Origin: Deinococcus aquaedulcis
GTDB lineage: Bacteria > Deinococcota > Deinococci > Deinococcales > Deinococcaceae
DNA length: 64,000 nt
Assembly: GCF_019693445.1 (NCBI RefSeq)
Contig: NZ_JAHRBL010000001.1
Span: forward strand, 1-64,000
Direction: 5' to 3'
Shown here: one piece after another, positions 22,302 through 36,753 of the stretch
Layout: each line of letters begins with the position of its first letter
How positions within the stretch are numbered: position 1 is the stretch's first letter
Notes under the pieces: model-generated
What the model was told of the DNA's origin: nothing
The model's database searches: none
The model's input: the letters and a program-made list of their open reading frames with translations, nothing else
Program-made: the position numbers and the translations under genes

Positions 22302-22448
22302 CCAAACCGGGGAAGAGGCGAAGCTCGGGCTGGCGGCCACATTACCCGGCTGTCACGGAGCGCCGGGGCGCACACGCCACAGTAGACGGGTCACGCGCAG
22401 CGCGCAGACAGGTTCAGTGGGGCCACAGACCCCAGAGGAGGCACCAGC

Positions 22449-22763
22449 ATGACCAATGGCAACGGAAACGGCAATGGCGGCAACGGGGGCAACGAGGGCA
22501 AGCGCAACGGCGGCGGACGCGGCTTTGCCGGTATGGACCCCGAGCGTCAGCGCGCCATCGCGGCGGAAGGTGGCCGCGCGGCCCACGCCAGTGGCAACGC
22601 CCACGAGTTCACCAGCGAGGAAGCCCGCGAAGCCGGGCGCAAGGGCGGTCAAGCCTCGCGCGGCGGGCAGGGCGGGAGTGGCGGCGAAGAGGGGAGCGGC
22701 CAGCGCGGCGGCACCAGCGAGCAGCACGCCGAAGCTGGGCGCCAGAGCCACAAGAACGACTGA
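22449..22763 (+). CDS. KGG-repeat stress-induced protein
   Basis: 104-aa, very hydrophilic protein. After an Asn/Gly-rich start it has the KGG-type units RGFAGMDPERQRAIAAEGGR and EEAREAGRKGGQAS, as in YciG/con-10 family proteins, which are induced under stress, starvation or desiccation and are largely disordered. The tail is Gly/Gln-rich and ends EAGRQSHKND. A strong GAGGAGG ribosome site precedes the ATG. The molecular role is unknown in the family; stress protection would fit a Deinococcus but is inference. Confidence 0.85.
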   Translation: MTNGNGNGNGGNGGNEGKRNGGGRGFAGMDPERQRAIAAEGGRAAHASGNAHEFTSEEAREAGRKGGQASRGGQGGSGGEEGSGQRGGTSEQHAEAGRQSHKND

Positions 22764-22795
22764 TCCCCGGCTGTTGGGGTAAAGACAGCGGGGAG

Positions 22796-22987
22796 GCTGG
22801 CGGCCGTGAACACGGACAGGGCCGCCAGCGCCCCAAGGGCCACAGGGCCCTGCACCGAAGGGGGGCGTCCACCTTCGCAAAAACGGACGTGCGAGCGGGC
22901 CGGGCAGCAGGTGTCCAGTTACCGGTTCGAGGCCGGTGGTCCGTAGCCGACAGGCACCCCATCCGGGGAAGTCCTGTCCTTTTTTTG
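22796..22987 (+). ncRNA. Candidate structured RNA with tRNA-like T arm and intrinsic terminator
   Basis: In order: a hairpin with GCTGGCGGC/GCCGCCAGC arms near 22796-22829, then AGGGCC/GGCCCT. Next comes ACGGAC (22883-22888), which pairs GTCCGT (22939-22944) like an acceptor stem. It encloses a perfect T arm, ACCGG-TTCGAGG-CCGGT (22921-22937). A terminator follows. Only 32 nt separate acceptor and T arm, too short for a full D plus anticodon arm, so it is not a normal tRNA. Bacterial Y RNAs carry such tRNA-mimic modules, but no Ro60/Rsr gene is in view. The 5' end is uncertain. Confidence 0.5.
22949..22986 (+). terminator. Intrinsic terminator of the candidate RNA
   Basis: GACAGG (22949-22954) pairs CCTGTC (22973-22978), with CCCC/GGGG pairing inside, followed by seven Ts (22980-22986). 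It clearly ends a plus-strand transcript. Confidence 0.8.
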
Positions 22988-23336
22988 TCTTGAACAGCGG
23001 GAACGAAGAGCGGCCCCGGGTGGATATCTGGGGCAGGTTTTGGTCATGAGGACAGCTGGGCAGAGAGCGCCCTGGGTCCTGCCTGTGAAGACGCACAGAG
23101 GCTGAGCCTGGGAAAGCGGCGCCGCAGAGAGGGGCGAGCAGGCTGATGCTTCCTAATCGCGTTTTCATCGCAGCCGCGTCACCTCGCCGGACACTGTGCA
23201 AACGTTCGTCCGTGCAAACGCTCTGCCAAAGACATCGGCCTTAAGGAGCGCGGTCGGCTCCAGGAGGGAGCTGGCCGCTGCTGTGTAGCGCAGACCCCGC
23301 ATCTGCCACAGCCTGCTTATGCCGTAGCCTGCGCTT
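22988..23336. other. Non-coding stretch before the SDR gene
   Basis: About 350 bp without a supported gene. A wobble-containing hairpin GCGGTCGGCTCC/GGAGCTGGCCGC lies near 23249-23278, and -10-like TAGCCT (23325-23330) lies 6 nt before the SDR start. Confidence 0.4.
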
Positions 23337-24065
23337 ATGGCTCTGTTTCGGCTGGACGGCAAACGCGCCCTGGTGACGGGCGGCAGCAAGGGCATTGGCT
23401 TGGCAGCGGCGCAGGCCCTGCACGAACTGGGGGCCCAGGTGACCCTGGCGGCGCGCGGCGAAGAGGCCCTGCGCGCCGCCGCCGAACCCCTGGGTGCGCG
23501 CTGGGTGGTGGCCGATGTGGGCACCGAGGCCGGCGTGCAGGCGGCGCTGGCCGCCGCGCCAGAGGTGGATATTCTGGTCAGCAACGCGGGCGGCCCACCC
23601 CCCACCCGGCCCAGCGCAGTCACCGAGGCGGCCTGGACGCAGGGCTTTGAAACCACCTTTCTCAGCACGGCGCGGCTGGCGGCGGGCGTGCTGCCCGGCA
23701 TGCGCGAGCGGCGCTGGGGGCGCATTATTGCGGTCACCAGTCTGACGGTGGGGCGCCCGGCGCTGAACCTGCCGGTCAGCAACGCCATGCGCGCGGCGGT
23801 CACCAATCACCTGAAAACCCTGGCGCTGGAAGTGGCGGAAGACGGCGTGACCTGCAACACCGTGGCCCCCGGCTACACCGCCACCGAGCGCCTGCAGGCC
23901 CTGCACCGCGACCCCGCCGAGGCAGCGGCCCTGGCCGCGCGCATTCCGGCCCGGCGCTTTGGCGAGGCCGGCGAGGTGGCGGCGGCCGTGGCCTTTCTGG
24001 CCACCCACGAGGCCGGGTACATCACGGGGCAGGAACTGCTGGTGGATGGCGGCTGGGGGATCTGA
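23337..24065 (+). CDS. SDR-family oxidoreductase lacking the usual YxxxK
   Basis: 242-aa classical-size SDR. The nucleotide site TGGSKGIGLAAA is at residues 14-25, NAG in ILVSNAGGPPP is at about 83, and the C-terminal GQELLVDGGWGI is family-typical. The active-site Tyr-x-x-x-Lys is absent: after VTSLTVGRPAL the segment reads NLPVSNAMRAAVTNHLKTLA. This S/N...R variant occurs in a FabG-like SDR subgroup. Reductase activity is therefore doubtful or uses a modified mechanism. Leaderless start suspected. Confidence 0.82.
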   Translation: MALFRLDGKRALVTGGSKGIGLAAAQALHELGAQVTLAARGEEALRAAAEPLGARWVVADVGTEAGVQAALAAAPEVDILVSNAGGPPPTRPSAVTEAAWTQGFETTFLSTARLAAGVLPGMRERRWGRIIAVTSLTVGRPALNLPVSNAMRAAVTNHLKTLALEVAEDGVTCNTVAPGYTATERLQALHRDPAEAAALAARIPARRFGEAGEVAAAVAFLATHEAGYITGQELLVDGGWGI

Positions 24066-24271
24066 TCCAGCGGCCGGAACAGGCCGGCGTATTTTCCACG
24101 GAATGGCGTTGCAGAGCGGCGCGGCAGAGAGGAAAAAACGACGGATGTCCGGTGACCGAACCTGAACGGGGCCAGAACCGGGCTCCATTCGGTGCCGTTC
24201 TGAAGATGGACGGCAGTCCGTACACAGAACCGGCCTTGGCAGGGCTTCTCTCGTCCCACCTTCACCGTCTC

Positions 24272-24323
24272 TTGACCCGGGCAGATTAAGGTTGGATAGG
24301 TGAGCTGGGGTCAATCTGCCCGG
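24272..24323 (+). promoter_or_regulatory. Promoter candidate flanked by an 11-bp inverted repeat upstream of tatA
   Basis: TTGACC (24272-24277) and GATAGG (24295-24300) are 17 bp apart. CCGGGCAGATT (24277-24287) and its exact complement AATCTGCCCGG (24313-24323) embrace the -10. It could be a regulator site or an early RNA hairpin in the tatA leader. The rest of 24066-24383 shows no gene. Confidence 0.4.
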
Positions 24324-24383
24324 CCGCGAATCGCATACCTTCAGGACAAAGGGGCTGAGTTTGTGCCCCCAAGGAGACCCGCC

Positions 24384-24623
24384 ATGTCAATTGGACCGCT
24401 GGAAATCATTCTGCTGATCGTGATCATCGCGCTGGTGTTTGGCGCCCGCAAACTGCCGGAACTGGGCAAGGGCCTGGGCCAGGGCATCAAGGAGTTCAAG
24501 CGCGAAACCCGCCACGGCGAGGACCGCGCCGCCGTCACCGACGTGCCCTCGCGCCAGCTGGACCCTGCCACGGGCGCCCCGCTGCACACCCCCGCCGAGT
24601 CTGTGACCGAACGGCGCGGCTGA
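24384..24623 (+). CDS. tatA: Sec-independent translocase subunit TatA
   Basis: 79-aa TatA/E-type protein. N-terminal transmembrane helix (IGPLEIILLIVIIALVFG), FGARKLPELGKGLGQGIKEF hinge and amphipathic helix, then a variable polar tail. TatA oligomerises to form the passage for folded substrates of the twin-arginine pathway. ATG 24384 follows AAGGAG. tatC begins 21 nt after the stop, forming a tatAC operon; no tatB is seen, so TatA may be bifunctional as in Gram-positive minimal systems. Confidence 0.93.
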   Translation: MSIGPLEIILLIVIIALVFGARKLPELGKGLGQGIKEFKRETRHGEDRAAVTDVPSRQLDPATGAPLHTPAESVTERRG

Positions 24624-24644
24624 GCCGTCAGGGGGCCTGCTTCC

Positions 24645-25427
24645 ATGTCCCACGGCACCGATCCCCAGGGCGGGCTGGCCAGCGCCCCGCTGTTTGACCA
24701 CCTGGACGAACTCAGAAAGCGCATTGTCATCAGCCTCGTGTTCCTGGCGCTGGGGCTGGTGGTGGCGTTTCAGTTCCGGGTGCAGCTCATAGAACTGCTC
24801 CGGGAGCCGCTGACCTATTCCAAGCAGTACGCGGCGGGCAACGTTAAGCTGGTGACCCTGCAACTCACCGAACAGCTCATGCTCAGCCTGAATATTTCGT
24901 TCTGGGCCGGGTTGGCGCTGGCCCTGCCGTTCATCCTGGGGCAGGTGTGGGCCTTTATTGCGCCTGGTCTGTATGCCCACGAACGTCGCTGGGCGCTGCC
25001 GTTCATCCTGGGCGCGGGCCTGTCGTTCCTGGGCGGCGTGCTGTTCGCGTACAAACTGGTGCTGCCCACCATGGTGCCGTTTCTGGCCGACTTTATGGCC
25101 GGGGCGGTCGAGGGCAACTTCAGCCTGGGCAATTACATCGGCATCATCACGACCTTTCTGATCGCCTTTGGGCTGTCGTTCGAAATGCCCATCCTGGCGG
25201 TCATCCTGACCCGGATTGGCATTGTGAATCACGTCATGCTGCGCAAGGGCTGGCGCATTGCGCTCGTGGCGATCATGGTGGCCGCCGCCATTATTACCCC
25301 CACCCCGGACCCCACGAACATGCTGCTGGTGGCCGTTCCCTTGTACGTGCTTTACGAGCTGGGCGTGATTCTGTCGCGGGCCTTCCGCCTGCCGCCGCCC
25401 GAAGAAAGCCCGGCGCTGGGCCTGTAA
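24645..25427 (+). CDS. tatC: Sec-independent translocase subunit TatC
   Basis: 260-aa polytopic membrane protein with six predicted helices. The N-terminal cytosolic segment LFDHLDELRKRIVISL contains the conserved Glu/Arg region that reads the twin-arginine signal. FEMPILAVILTRIGIV and AAIITPTPDPTNMLLVAVPL are the characteristic TatC tail motifs. It works with TatA encoded directly upstream to export folded proteins. A terminator follows 20 nt after the stop. Confidence 0.95.
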   Translation: MSHGTDPQGGLASAPLFDHLDELRKRIVISLVFLALGLVVAFQFRVQLIELLREPLTYSKQYAAGNVKLVTLQLTEQLMLSLNISFWAGLALALPFILGQVWAFIAPGLYAHERRWALPFILGAGLSFLGGVLFAYKLVLPTMVPFLADFMAGAVEGNFSLGNYIGIITTFLIAFGLSFEMPILAVILTRIGIVNHVMLRKGWRIALVAIMVAAAIITPTPDPTNMLLVAVPLYVLYELGVILSRAFRLPPPEESPALGL

Positions 25428-25449
25428 AGCGCCTCTGCTTGGCCCAGCT

Positions 25450-25482
25450 GGCCTGTCTTCCACTGGAAGGCAGGCCGCTTTC
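25450..25482 (+). terminator. Terminator of tatAC
   Basis: GGCCTGTCTTCC (25450-25461) / GGAAGGCAGGCC (25465-25476) with one G-T pair and a 3-nt loop, followed by GCTTTCTG. Confidence 0.7.
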
Positions 25483-25514
25483 TGTGGCCATAAGCCCTAC
25501 ACTACAAAGCACCT

Positions 25515-26444
<930 letters not shown>

Positions 26445-26462
26445 ACCCTTCACCCACCCCGT

Positions 26463-26486
26463 GGCCCCCCTGAGGGGCCTTTTTTT
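26463..26486 (+). terminator. Terminator of lgt
   Basis: GGCCCC (26463-26468) / GGGGCC (26474-26479) followed by seven Ts (26480-26486). Confidence 0.85.
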
Positions 26487-26503
26487 GTTCCCCACACCCA
26501 GAC

Positions 26504-26512
26504 TGGTACAGT
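26504..26512 (+). promoter_or_regulatory. Extended -10 of glmU
   Basis: TGGTACAGT (TGN plus TACAGT) ends 9 nt before the glmU ATG at 26522, with no ribosome site, so the mRNA is probably leaderless. Confidence 0.6.
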
Positions 26513-26521
26513 GGCGCCGAT

Positions 26522-27976
<1,455 letters not shown>

Positions 27977-27994
27977 GGAGTGGGAAGCAGGAAA

Positions 27995-28028
27995 AGAGAG
28001 GCGGCCCTTCATCAGGGCCGCTTTTCTC
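27995..28028. terminator. Bidirectional terminator between glmU and MFS gene
   Basis: GCGGCCC (28001-28007) / GGGCCGC (28015-28021), with GAAAAG to the left and TTTTCTC to the right, between convergent stops at 27976 and 28033. Confidence 0.8.
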
Positions 28029-28032
28029 TGGT

Positions 28033-29397
28033 TCAGGACGCGCTTGGCTGAGGGTCCACATGGGCCGACAGACTGGGGTCTTCCACCCGCCGCAGCACCG
28101 GGTTCAGCAGTTGCAGGGCCGCCACGGCTGCGAGCACCAATCCCGCCACCACGGCCACGCTGCCGGGGGCGTAGCGGGCGGCCAGCGCACCCGCCAGGGC
28201 CGTGCTGGCCGGGGCCGTGAACTGGGCAATCAGGCGGCGCACGGAAAACACCCGGCCTTGCATCTCGGGCGGTACCTGCGACTGCCAGATGCTCTGGGAG
28301 TGGGCGTTCATGGCTGGCAGCGTGAGGCCCACCACCAGGAGCGCCGCCGCCGCGCCCAGCACGGTGGCACTGGCCCCAAACGCCGCGAACGCCAGCCCCG
28401 ACACCACCATCGGCACCAGCACGCCCAGCACCCGCTGCCGCTTCAGGCCGCCCCAGGTGCTGATCAGAATGCCGCCCAGCACGCCGCCCACGCTCTGGGT
28501 GATCGCCAGTGTGGCCAGGGCGCCCTGCAGCGTGCCGCCCCGGGCCGCCCAGTCGGCGCTCAGGCCGAATTTGGCGATCAGGGGTTCCAGGACCCCTAGG
28601 TTGCTGGTGCACAGGTTGGCCACCGCAAAGGTCAGCAGCAGCGCCAGCAGGGGCCGCCGCTGCCCAATGAACACCCAGCCAAAGCGCATGTCCTGCGCCA
28701 GCGTGGGCCGCTCGGCGCGCGGGCGTGGCGCGGGCGAAGGAATAGACAGGCGCCACACCACAGCCGCCGCCACCAGAAAGGTCAGGCCGTCCACCGCATA
28801 CGCAAAGGGCACGCCGTCTTTTAAGCCGCTCAGCCACGCCGGGCCGCTGCCGGCGTCACGCAGCAGGGCCGGCACGCCAATCAGCAGGGCGGCGGCAGCG
28901 GGACCCACCAGCCCGGCAAGGCTCCACACCGTCTGCATCAGGCCGTTGGCGCGGGGCAGGCGGTCCCGGGGCACGAGGCTGGTGTAACTGGCATCGAACG
29001 CCGAGCCGTGAAAGGTAGACACCAGCCCCAGCAAGGCCGCCAGGGTCACCAGCGCCCACAGCGGCGCCGCCGGGGAGAGCAGCAGGCCCAGCGTGGCGAA
29101 GGTCAGGGCGGCGCCCGCAAAGTCACAGGCCAGCATGATGCGCCGCCGGTCGTGCCGGTCTGTCCAGGCGCCGGCCAGCGGCGCGCTCAGGGTCGCCGCC
29201 AGGGTCCAGGCCAGCGCAGTCAGCGACAGGGCGGCGGCCAGCTGCGGCTTTTGCTCGGCCAGCGGAAAGCGCGTCTGGGTCAGGTAGATATTGAAGGCGA
29301 ACCCCGCCACCGCCGAGCCAATCACGCTCAGCGCCTGCGAGCCCCACAGCCACAGAAAGGTGCGCCAGCCGTTCGGTGGGGCAAGCAGTTGGGTCAT
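28033..29397 (-). CDS. MFS transporter (EntS-like efflux type)
   Basis: 454-aa major facilitator with about twelve predicted helices. The MFS motif between helices 2 and 3 is DRHDRRRIMLACDFAGAAL, and LVPRDRLPRANGLMQTVWSL is typical of the MFS_3 enterobactin-exporter-like group. Substrate unknown; siderophore or drug efflux is common in the group. Start at ATG 29397 because -10 TACGCT (29405-29410) lies 7 nt upstream and the protein then begins right before helix 1. It is divergent from the GNAT gene. Confidence 0.87.
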   Translation of the reverse strand: MTQLLAPPNGWRTFLWLWGSQALSVIGSAVAGFAFNIYLTQTRFPLAEQKPQLAAALSLTALAWTLAATLSAPLAGAWTDRHDRRRIMLACDFAGAALTFATLGLLLSPAAPLWALVTLAALLGLVSTFHGSAFDASYTSLVPRDRLPRANGLMQTVWSLAGLVGPAAAALLIGVPALLRDAGSGPAWLSGLKDGVPFAYAVDGLTFLVAAAVVWRLSIPSPAPRPRAERPTLAQDMRFGWVFIGQRRPLLALLLTFAVANLCTSNLGVLEPLIAKFGLSADWAARGGTLQGALATLAITQSVGGVLGGILISTWGGLKRQRVLGVLVPMVVSGLAFAAFGASATVLGAAAALLVVGLTLPAMNAHSQSIWQSQVPPEMQGRVFSVRRLIAQFTAPASTALAGALAARYAPGSVAVVAGLVLAAVAALQLLNPVLRRVEDPSLSAHVDPQPSAS

Positions 29398-29482
29398 ACC
29401 GCCCAGCGTAGGCCCGGCGGGGCCTGCAGCACGATACGCCGAATGGCGAGGGCCAGCGCGGGCCGCTTTACAGTGGCGCCCC

Positions 29483-29881
29483 ATGCTGAGTGAGCCCGGC
29501 CTGACCCCTGCCACCGAAGCCCTGCTGATGCAGGCCATGTTTCCTGACCCGGACCGCATTGCGGCGGAACTGGACCGCTACCGGCAAGGTCCCCGTCTGG
29601 TCCTGGCCTGGGCCTTTGCCGGGCAGGTCGTCAGTGCCGTGGGCCTGGAGGTCAACGGAGATGCCGCCACGGTTCTGCACCTGGGCACCCACCCGGACCA
29701 TGCCCGCCAGGGACACGCGCGCACGTTGCTGCGCGAGGTGGCCCGCCACCTGAACCTCCGCACCCTGACGGCCGAAACGGATGACGAGGCCGCCGGGTTC
29801 TACCGCCGCTGTGGCTTTGCCGTGCAGGCCATGCCGTCGCCCTGGCCCCGGGCGCGTTACCGCTGCGAGTGGGTGGCCTGA
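29483..29881 (+). CDS. GNAT-family N-acetyltransferase
   Basis: 132-aa GNAT-fold protein. The acetyl-CoA segment is LGTHPDHARQGHARTLL (about 69-85), followed by a beta-bulge region LTAETDDEAAGFYRRCGFAV typical of motif B. The acceptor substrate is unknown. -10 TACAGT (29469-29474) lies 8 nt upstream of the ATG, suggesting a leaderless message. Its last 25 nt overlap the convergent HD-domain gene tail to tail. Confidence 0.82.
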   Translation: MLSEPGLTPATEALLMQAMFPDPDRIAAELDRYRQGPRLVLAWAFAGQVVSAVGLEVNGDAATVLHLGTHPDHARQGHARTLLREVARHLNLRTLTAETDDEAAGFYRRCGFAVQAMPSPWPRARYRCEWVA

Positions 29882-30447
29882 AGGCCGAACGCTGCCCAGG
29901 CTGCTTTCAGGTCCGGGTGCGGCAGCAGCAGGCGGCTCTCGGGCGAGGCCAGCCACGCCAGCATCCACTGGACGCCCGCGTGCAGGCCGCCCCCCAGGGC
30001 CGCGCGCAGCTCAGCGGCATAGGGCGGCACCCCGCCCTGGTCCCATTCCAGCTTGTCGGCCAGAAACACCACGAGGTCCAGCGGGGTGGGCCGTGCATGC
30101 AGGGTGGTATGAACCCGGATGGCCTGCAAGATGTCAGGGTCGTGCACGCCATACCGGTCCCGGGCGATGACCACGCTCAGGGCGGCGTGCAGTAACAGGG
30201 GGACCTGCCGCTCTTCGGCCAACACGGGCAGGTCCAGCGATTCGCACAGCGCCACCATGTCTCCACGGGGGACAACCCCGCCGAGGTCGTGCAGCAGCGC
30301 CGCCGTGCGGGCGGCCAGTGGGTCCACGCCGAAGTGCCGGGCCAGACGCGCTGCCTCGTCGGCCACACGGGGCACATGTTCACGGATGATCTCGCGCCCG
30401 CAGGCGGCAAGCAGCGCGTCCACATCGGCGGCCAGATCGGCCAACAT
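29857..30447 (-). CDS. YqeK-like HD-domain hydrolase
   Basis: 196-aa HD-domain protein. Metal ligands are visible in REHVPRVADEAARLARHFG, the HD of AALLHDLGGVVPRGDM, and FLADKLEWDQG. The pattern and length match YqeK, a symmetric diadenosine tetraphosphate (Ap4A) hydrolase, often next to nadD in other genomes; nadD is not adjacent here. Start at ATG 30447 with -10 TACAAC (30454-30459) 6 nt upstream. Convergent overlap with the GNAT gene. Confidence 0.83.
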   Translation of the reverse strand: MLADLAADVDALLAACGREIIREHVPRVADEAARLARHFGVDPLAARTAALLHDLGGVVPRGDMVALCESLDLPVLAEERQVPLLLHAALSVVIARDRYGVHDPDILQAIRVHTTLHARPTPLDLVVFLADKLEWDQGGVPPYAAELRAALGGGLHAGVQWMLAWLASPESRLLLPHPDLKAAWAAFGLQATHSQR

Positions 30448-30506
30448 CCGTCCGTTGTAGGGCGCCGCCTCGCGCAGAGGAGCAGGCCAGAAGGGCCCCC
30501 AGACCT

Positions 30507-31055
<549 letters not shown>

Positions 31056-31096
31056 TGCCTGGGAACTGTAGGCAGAGGCGGGCCGTAGTGTCAACC

Positions 31097-31555
31097 ATGA
31101 CCCGCCTGCCCGCCCTCCTGACCGAGCCCGAACGCACGCCCGCGATCATCACGCACCTCTCGCCGCTGGCGGGGCTGCTGCTGCCCACCCTGGGCAACGT
31201 GCTGGGGCCACTGGTGGCGTGGCTGGCCTTCCGGGACCGCAGCCGCGCGCTGGACGACCAGGGCAAAGAGGCCCTGAACTTTCAGCTGAGTTTCTGGCTG
31301 TACGGGCTGGTGGTCAGCGTGCTGGCCTTTGCACTGTTTAGCCTGGGCCTGATCGGCGGCGCGGTGGGGGCAGCGGCGGGCACCGACCTGGGCGGGCTGG
31401 CGGTGCTGGGGTCGCTGAGCGGGTTTTTCCTGTTCTTCCTGCCGGTGCTGGTGGTGCTGGGGCTGGTGCCTTTCATCTTCATGATCGTGGCGGTGGTGCG
31501 CGTCAGTGCCGGCCAGCCTTACCACTACCCCCTGACCATTCGCTTCCTCAGATAA
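31097..31555 (+). CDS. DUF4870-type small membrane protein
   Basis: 152-aa protein with about four hydrophobic helices. The DUF4870 (Tic20-like) pattern is visible: THLSPLAGLLLPTLGNVLGP, then DDQGKEALNFQLSFWLY and an end GQPYHYPLTIRFLR. Function unknown. It is divergent from rnhA with 41 bp between starts; -10-like TAGTGT lies a few nt upstream. Confidence 0.8.
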   Translation: MTRLPALLTEPERTPAIITHLSPLAGLLLPTLGNVLGPLVAWLAFRDRSRALDDQGKEALNFQLSFWLYGLVVSVLAFALFSLGLIGGAVGAAAGTDLGGLAVLGSLSGFFLFFLPVLVVLGLVPFIFMIVAVVRVSAGQPYHYPLTIRFLR

Positions 31556-31575
31556 AACGGACCGCCGTCCTTTTC

Positions 31576-31611
31576 GGAAACATCCAGGTCTTTCCTGGAT
31601 GTTCCCTTTTT
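31576..31611 (+). terminator. Terminator of the DUF4870 gene
   Basis: The arm GGAAACATCCAG (one bulged A) pairs CTGGATGTTCC, followed by CTTTTTGG, 20 nt after the stop. Confidence 0.75.
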
Positions 31612-31790
31612 GGGGCGCTGTTCGAGCTTCGTGCCCGGAAATCTGTACCCCTCCCGCCGCACTGCGAGTCGTTCCGACCAGGAAAACGCCGTAACGCCGG
31701 ACAGAACTTTTCGGCGGTCGGCCAAGGCCGCCGCGCACGACCGCAACCCTGCCTACACCCCACAGCCCATAACCCACTACCCTGTCTCTT

Positions 31791-32546
<756 letters not shown>

Positions 32547-32623
32547 GAACAGGCGGGGCTGAAGCCGGGAGCCAGCGGCGGGACGGACGGGCCACCCCCG
32601 CCGCGCTACAGTGGCAGCTATCT

Positions 32624-33175
32624 ATGGCCGAGCCCATCAGCATCAAGCAGACCATCGTCGTCCGGTCGCGTCCGGACGTGCTGTACCGCCTCGCCCTGGA
32701 ACCCAAGCGGCGCCTGAAGTGGGACCCCAATCTGGTGCAGGCCGACTACGAAGGCGAGGGGGGCCGCCTCAGCAACAACGCCCTGGTGCGCTTTAAGTTC
32801 TCGCGCCGCCTGCTGGGGCTGCGCTTTACCGCCAAGTACGGCCAGCTGCAGGCCCCGCAGCGCGGCGGCTGGGAAAGCGTGCGCCATGTAGGGCCTTTGG
32901 AGAAACTCACCCAGAGCTGGGTGTTCCGGCCCATGCCCGGCGGCACCGAAGTCACCCTGACGGTGAACGCCCGCGTGCGCTACAAGTTTGTAAAAGCCCC
33001 GGTGGAGCGCATTTTGCACAACATGGTGGCCACCACCCTGCTGGAACTGCAGCGCAGCGTGGACGCCCAGGGCGCGCAGCTTCTGGAAGACATGGGCCGC
33101 GAACTGCAGGAGCGCCAGAAAGCCGAGAAAAAAGCCGCCAAGGAAGCCGCGAAGGCCGCCAAGCGCAAGAAATAG
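32624..33175 (+). CDS. SRPBCC (START-like) family protein
   Basis: 183-aa protein with the helix-grip fold pattern: SIKQTIVVRSRPDVLYRLAL, RLKWDPNLVQADYEGEG, then RPMPGGTEVTLTVNARVRY and a long C-terminal helix. A Lys/Ala-rich tail (KAEKKAAKEAAKAAKRKK) ends it. Ligand unknown. The start is supported by -10 TACAGT (32607-32612). A terminator-like GAGGGG/CCCCTC structure follows. Confidence 0.78.
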   Translation: MAEPISIKQTIVVRSRPDVLYRLALEPKRRLKWDPNLVQADYEGEGGRLSNNALVRFKFSRRLLGLRFTAKYGQLQAPQRGGWESVRHVGPLEKLTQSWVFRPMPGGTEVTLTVNARVRYKFVKAPVERILHNMVATTLLELQRSVDAQGAQLLEDMGRELQERQKAEKKAAKEAAKAAKRKK

Positions 33176-33185
33176 AGAGGGAGAT

Positions 33186-33232
33186 TGAGGGGAGCCCGCC
33201 TGCATTGGCAGATGGGCCCCCTCGCTTTAGTC
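33186..33232. terminator. Hairpin between convergent SRPBCC and cupin-like genes
   Basis: GAGGGG-AGCCC near 33196-33206 pairs with GGGCCCCCTC near 33219-33229, followed by GCTTTAG. Bidirectional function is plausible; it overlaps the 3' end of the minus-strand gene. Confidence 0.5.
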
Positions 33233-33538
33233 CTGCTCGGTGCTGAACAGCAGCACGGTACCGTCCTTGGTGGCAAAGGCGGTCCAGGGGGTCTGCGCCT
33301 GCACCCGGTAGCCCTCGGCGGGGCGCAGGCGCACGAAGTTGCTCAGCGGCAGGTCCACCACCGCCTCGCCGCTGAGGCACAGCAGGTAGCCCGTCTCTGT
33401 CGGCCCAGTCAGGGTGCCCGACAGGTGCACCACCCGCAGCCCGCTCCCCGGCAGCCTCACCCAGTGCCCCGGACTGCCCTGCGCCAGCCGCGCCAGATGC
33501 AGAGCCTGGGGGGCTTCGGGGGCTAAGGAGCGGGGCAT
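33227..33538 (-). CDS. Small cupin-like hypothetical protein
   Basis: 103-aa beta-rich protein. GPTETGYLLCLSGEAVVDLPL resembles the first cupin motif (G...YV..G), and RLRPAEGYRVQAQTPWTAFATKDGTVLLFS resembles the second (P.G..H), but the metal-binding histidines are not conserved. The ATG is at 33536-33538 with a GGAG-like sequence upstream. No defined substrate or partner. Confidence 0.65.
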   Translation of the reverse strand: MPRSLAPEAPQALHLARLAQGSPGHWVRLPGSGLRVVHLSGTLTGPTETGYLLCLSGEAVVDLPLSNFVRLRPAEGYRVQAQTPWTAFATKDGTVLLFSTEQD

Positions 33539-33558
33539 GGGAAGCCGCCTGCGGCGGG

Positions 33559-33590
33559 GGTCAAAGGGTCTAAGGGTCTAAGGGTCAAAG
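33559..33590. repeat. Short tandem repeat AGGGTCTA
   Basis: Three to four imperfect copies of AGGGTCWA in a row, upstream of the cupin-like gene and downstream of topA. Slippage-prone low-complexity tract. Confidence 0.6.
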
Positions 33591-33648
33591 AGGGGAGAGG
33601 ACAGGTCGAGAGGGCCAGTGGGCGAAACGTCGAGTAGAACGTAAGGCC

Positions 33649-33686
33649 GCTCGACGCCTCAACTGCTCGACCCCTCGACGCCTCAA

Positions 33687-33687
<1 letters not shown>
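33649..33687. repeat. Short repeat CTCGACSCCTCAA at the topA 3' end
   Basis: The CTCGACGCCTCAA unit appears three times with small changes immediately after the topA stop. No hairpin with a T tract is evident. Confidence 0.55.
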
Positions 33688-36590
<2,903 letters not shown>

Positions 36591-36753
36591 AAAAGAGGGG
36601 CTCCTCTGGCACGGAGAAGTCAGGCAGGAGCGTAGCACGCCCCCGCCCCGGCTTCCGGGAGAAGGAAATCAATCTGCCTTGGCCTTCGTTGGCAGTCCCT
36701 GCCTTCAGAACCGTCTCAGGCTTCAGATTTTCTTCATGCTAGGCTGCCCCCTG

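Noticed and set aside
22883..22944. A normal tRNA gene
   Set aside because: The T arm and acceptor pair well, but the region between is about 10 nt too short and there is no anticodon arm, so it is reported as tRNA-like RNA only.
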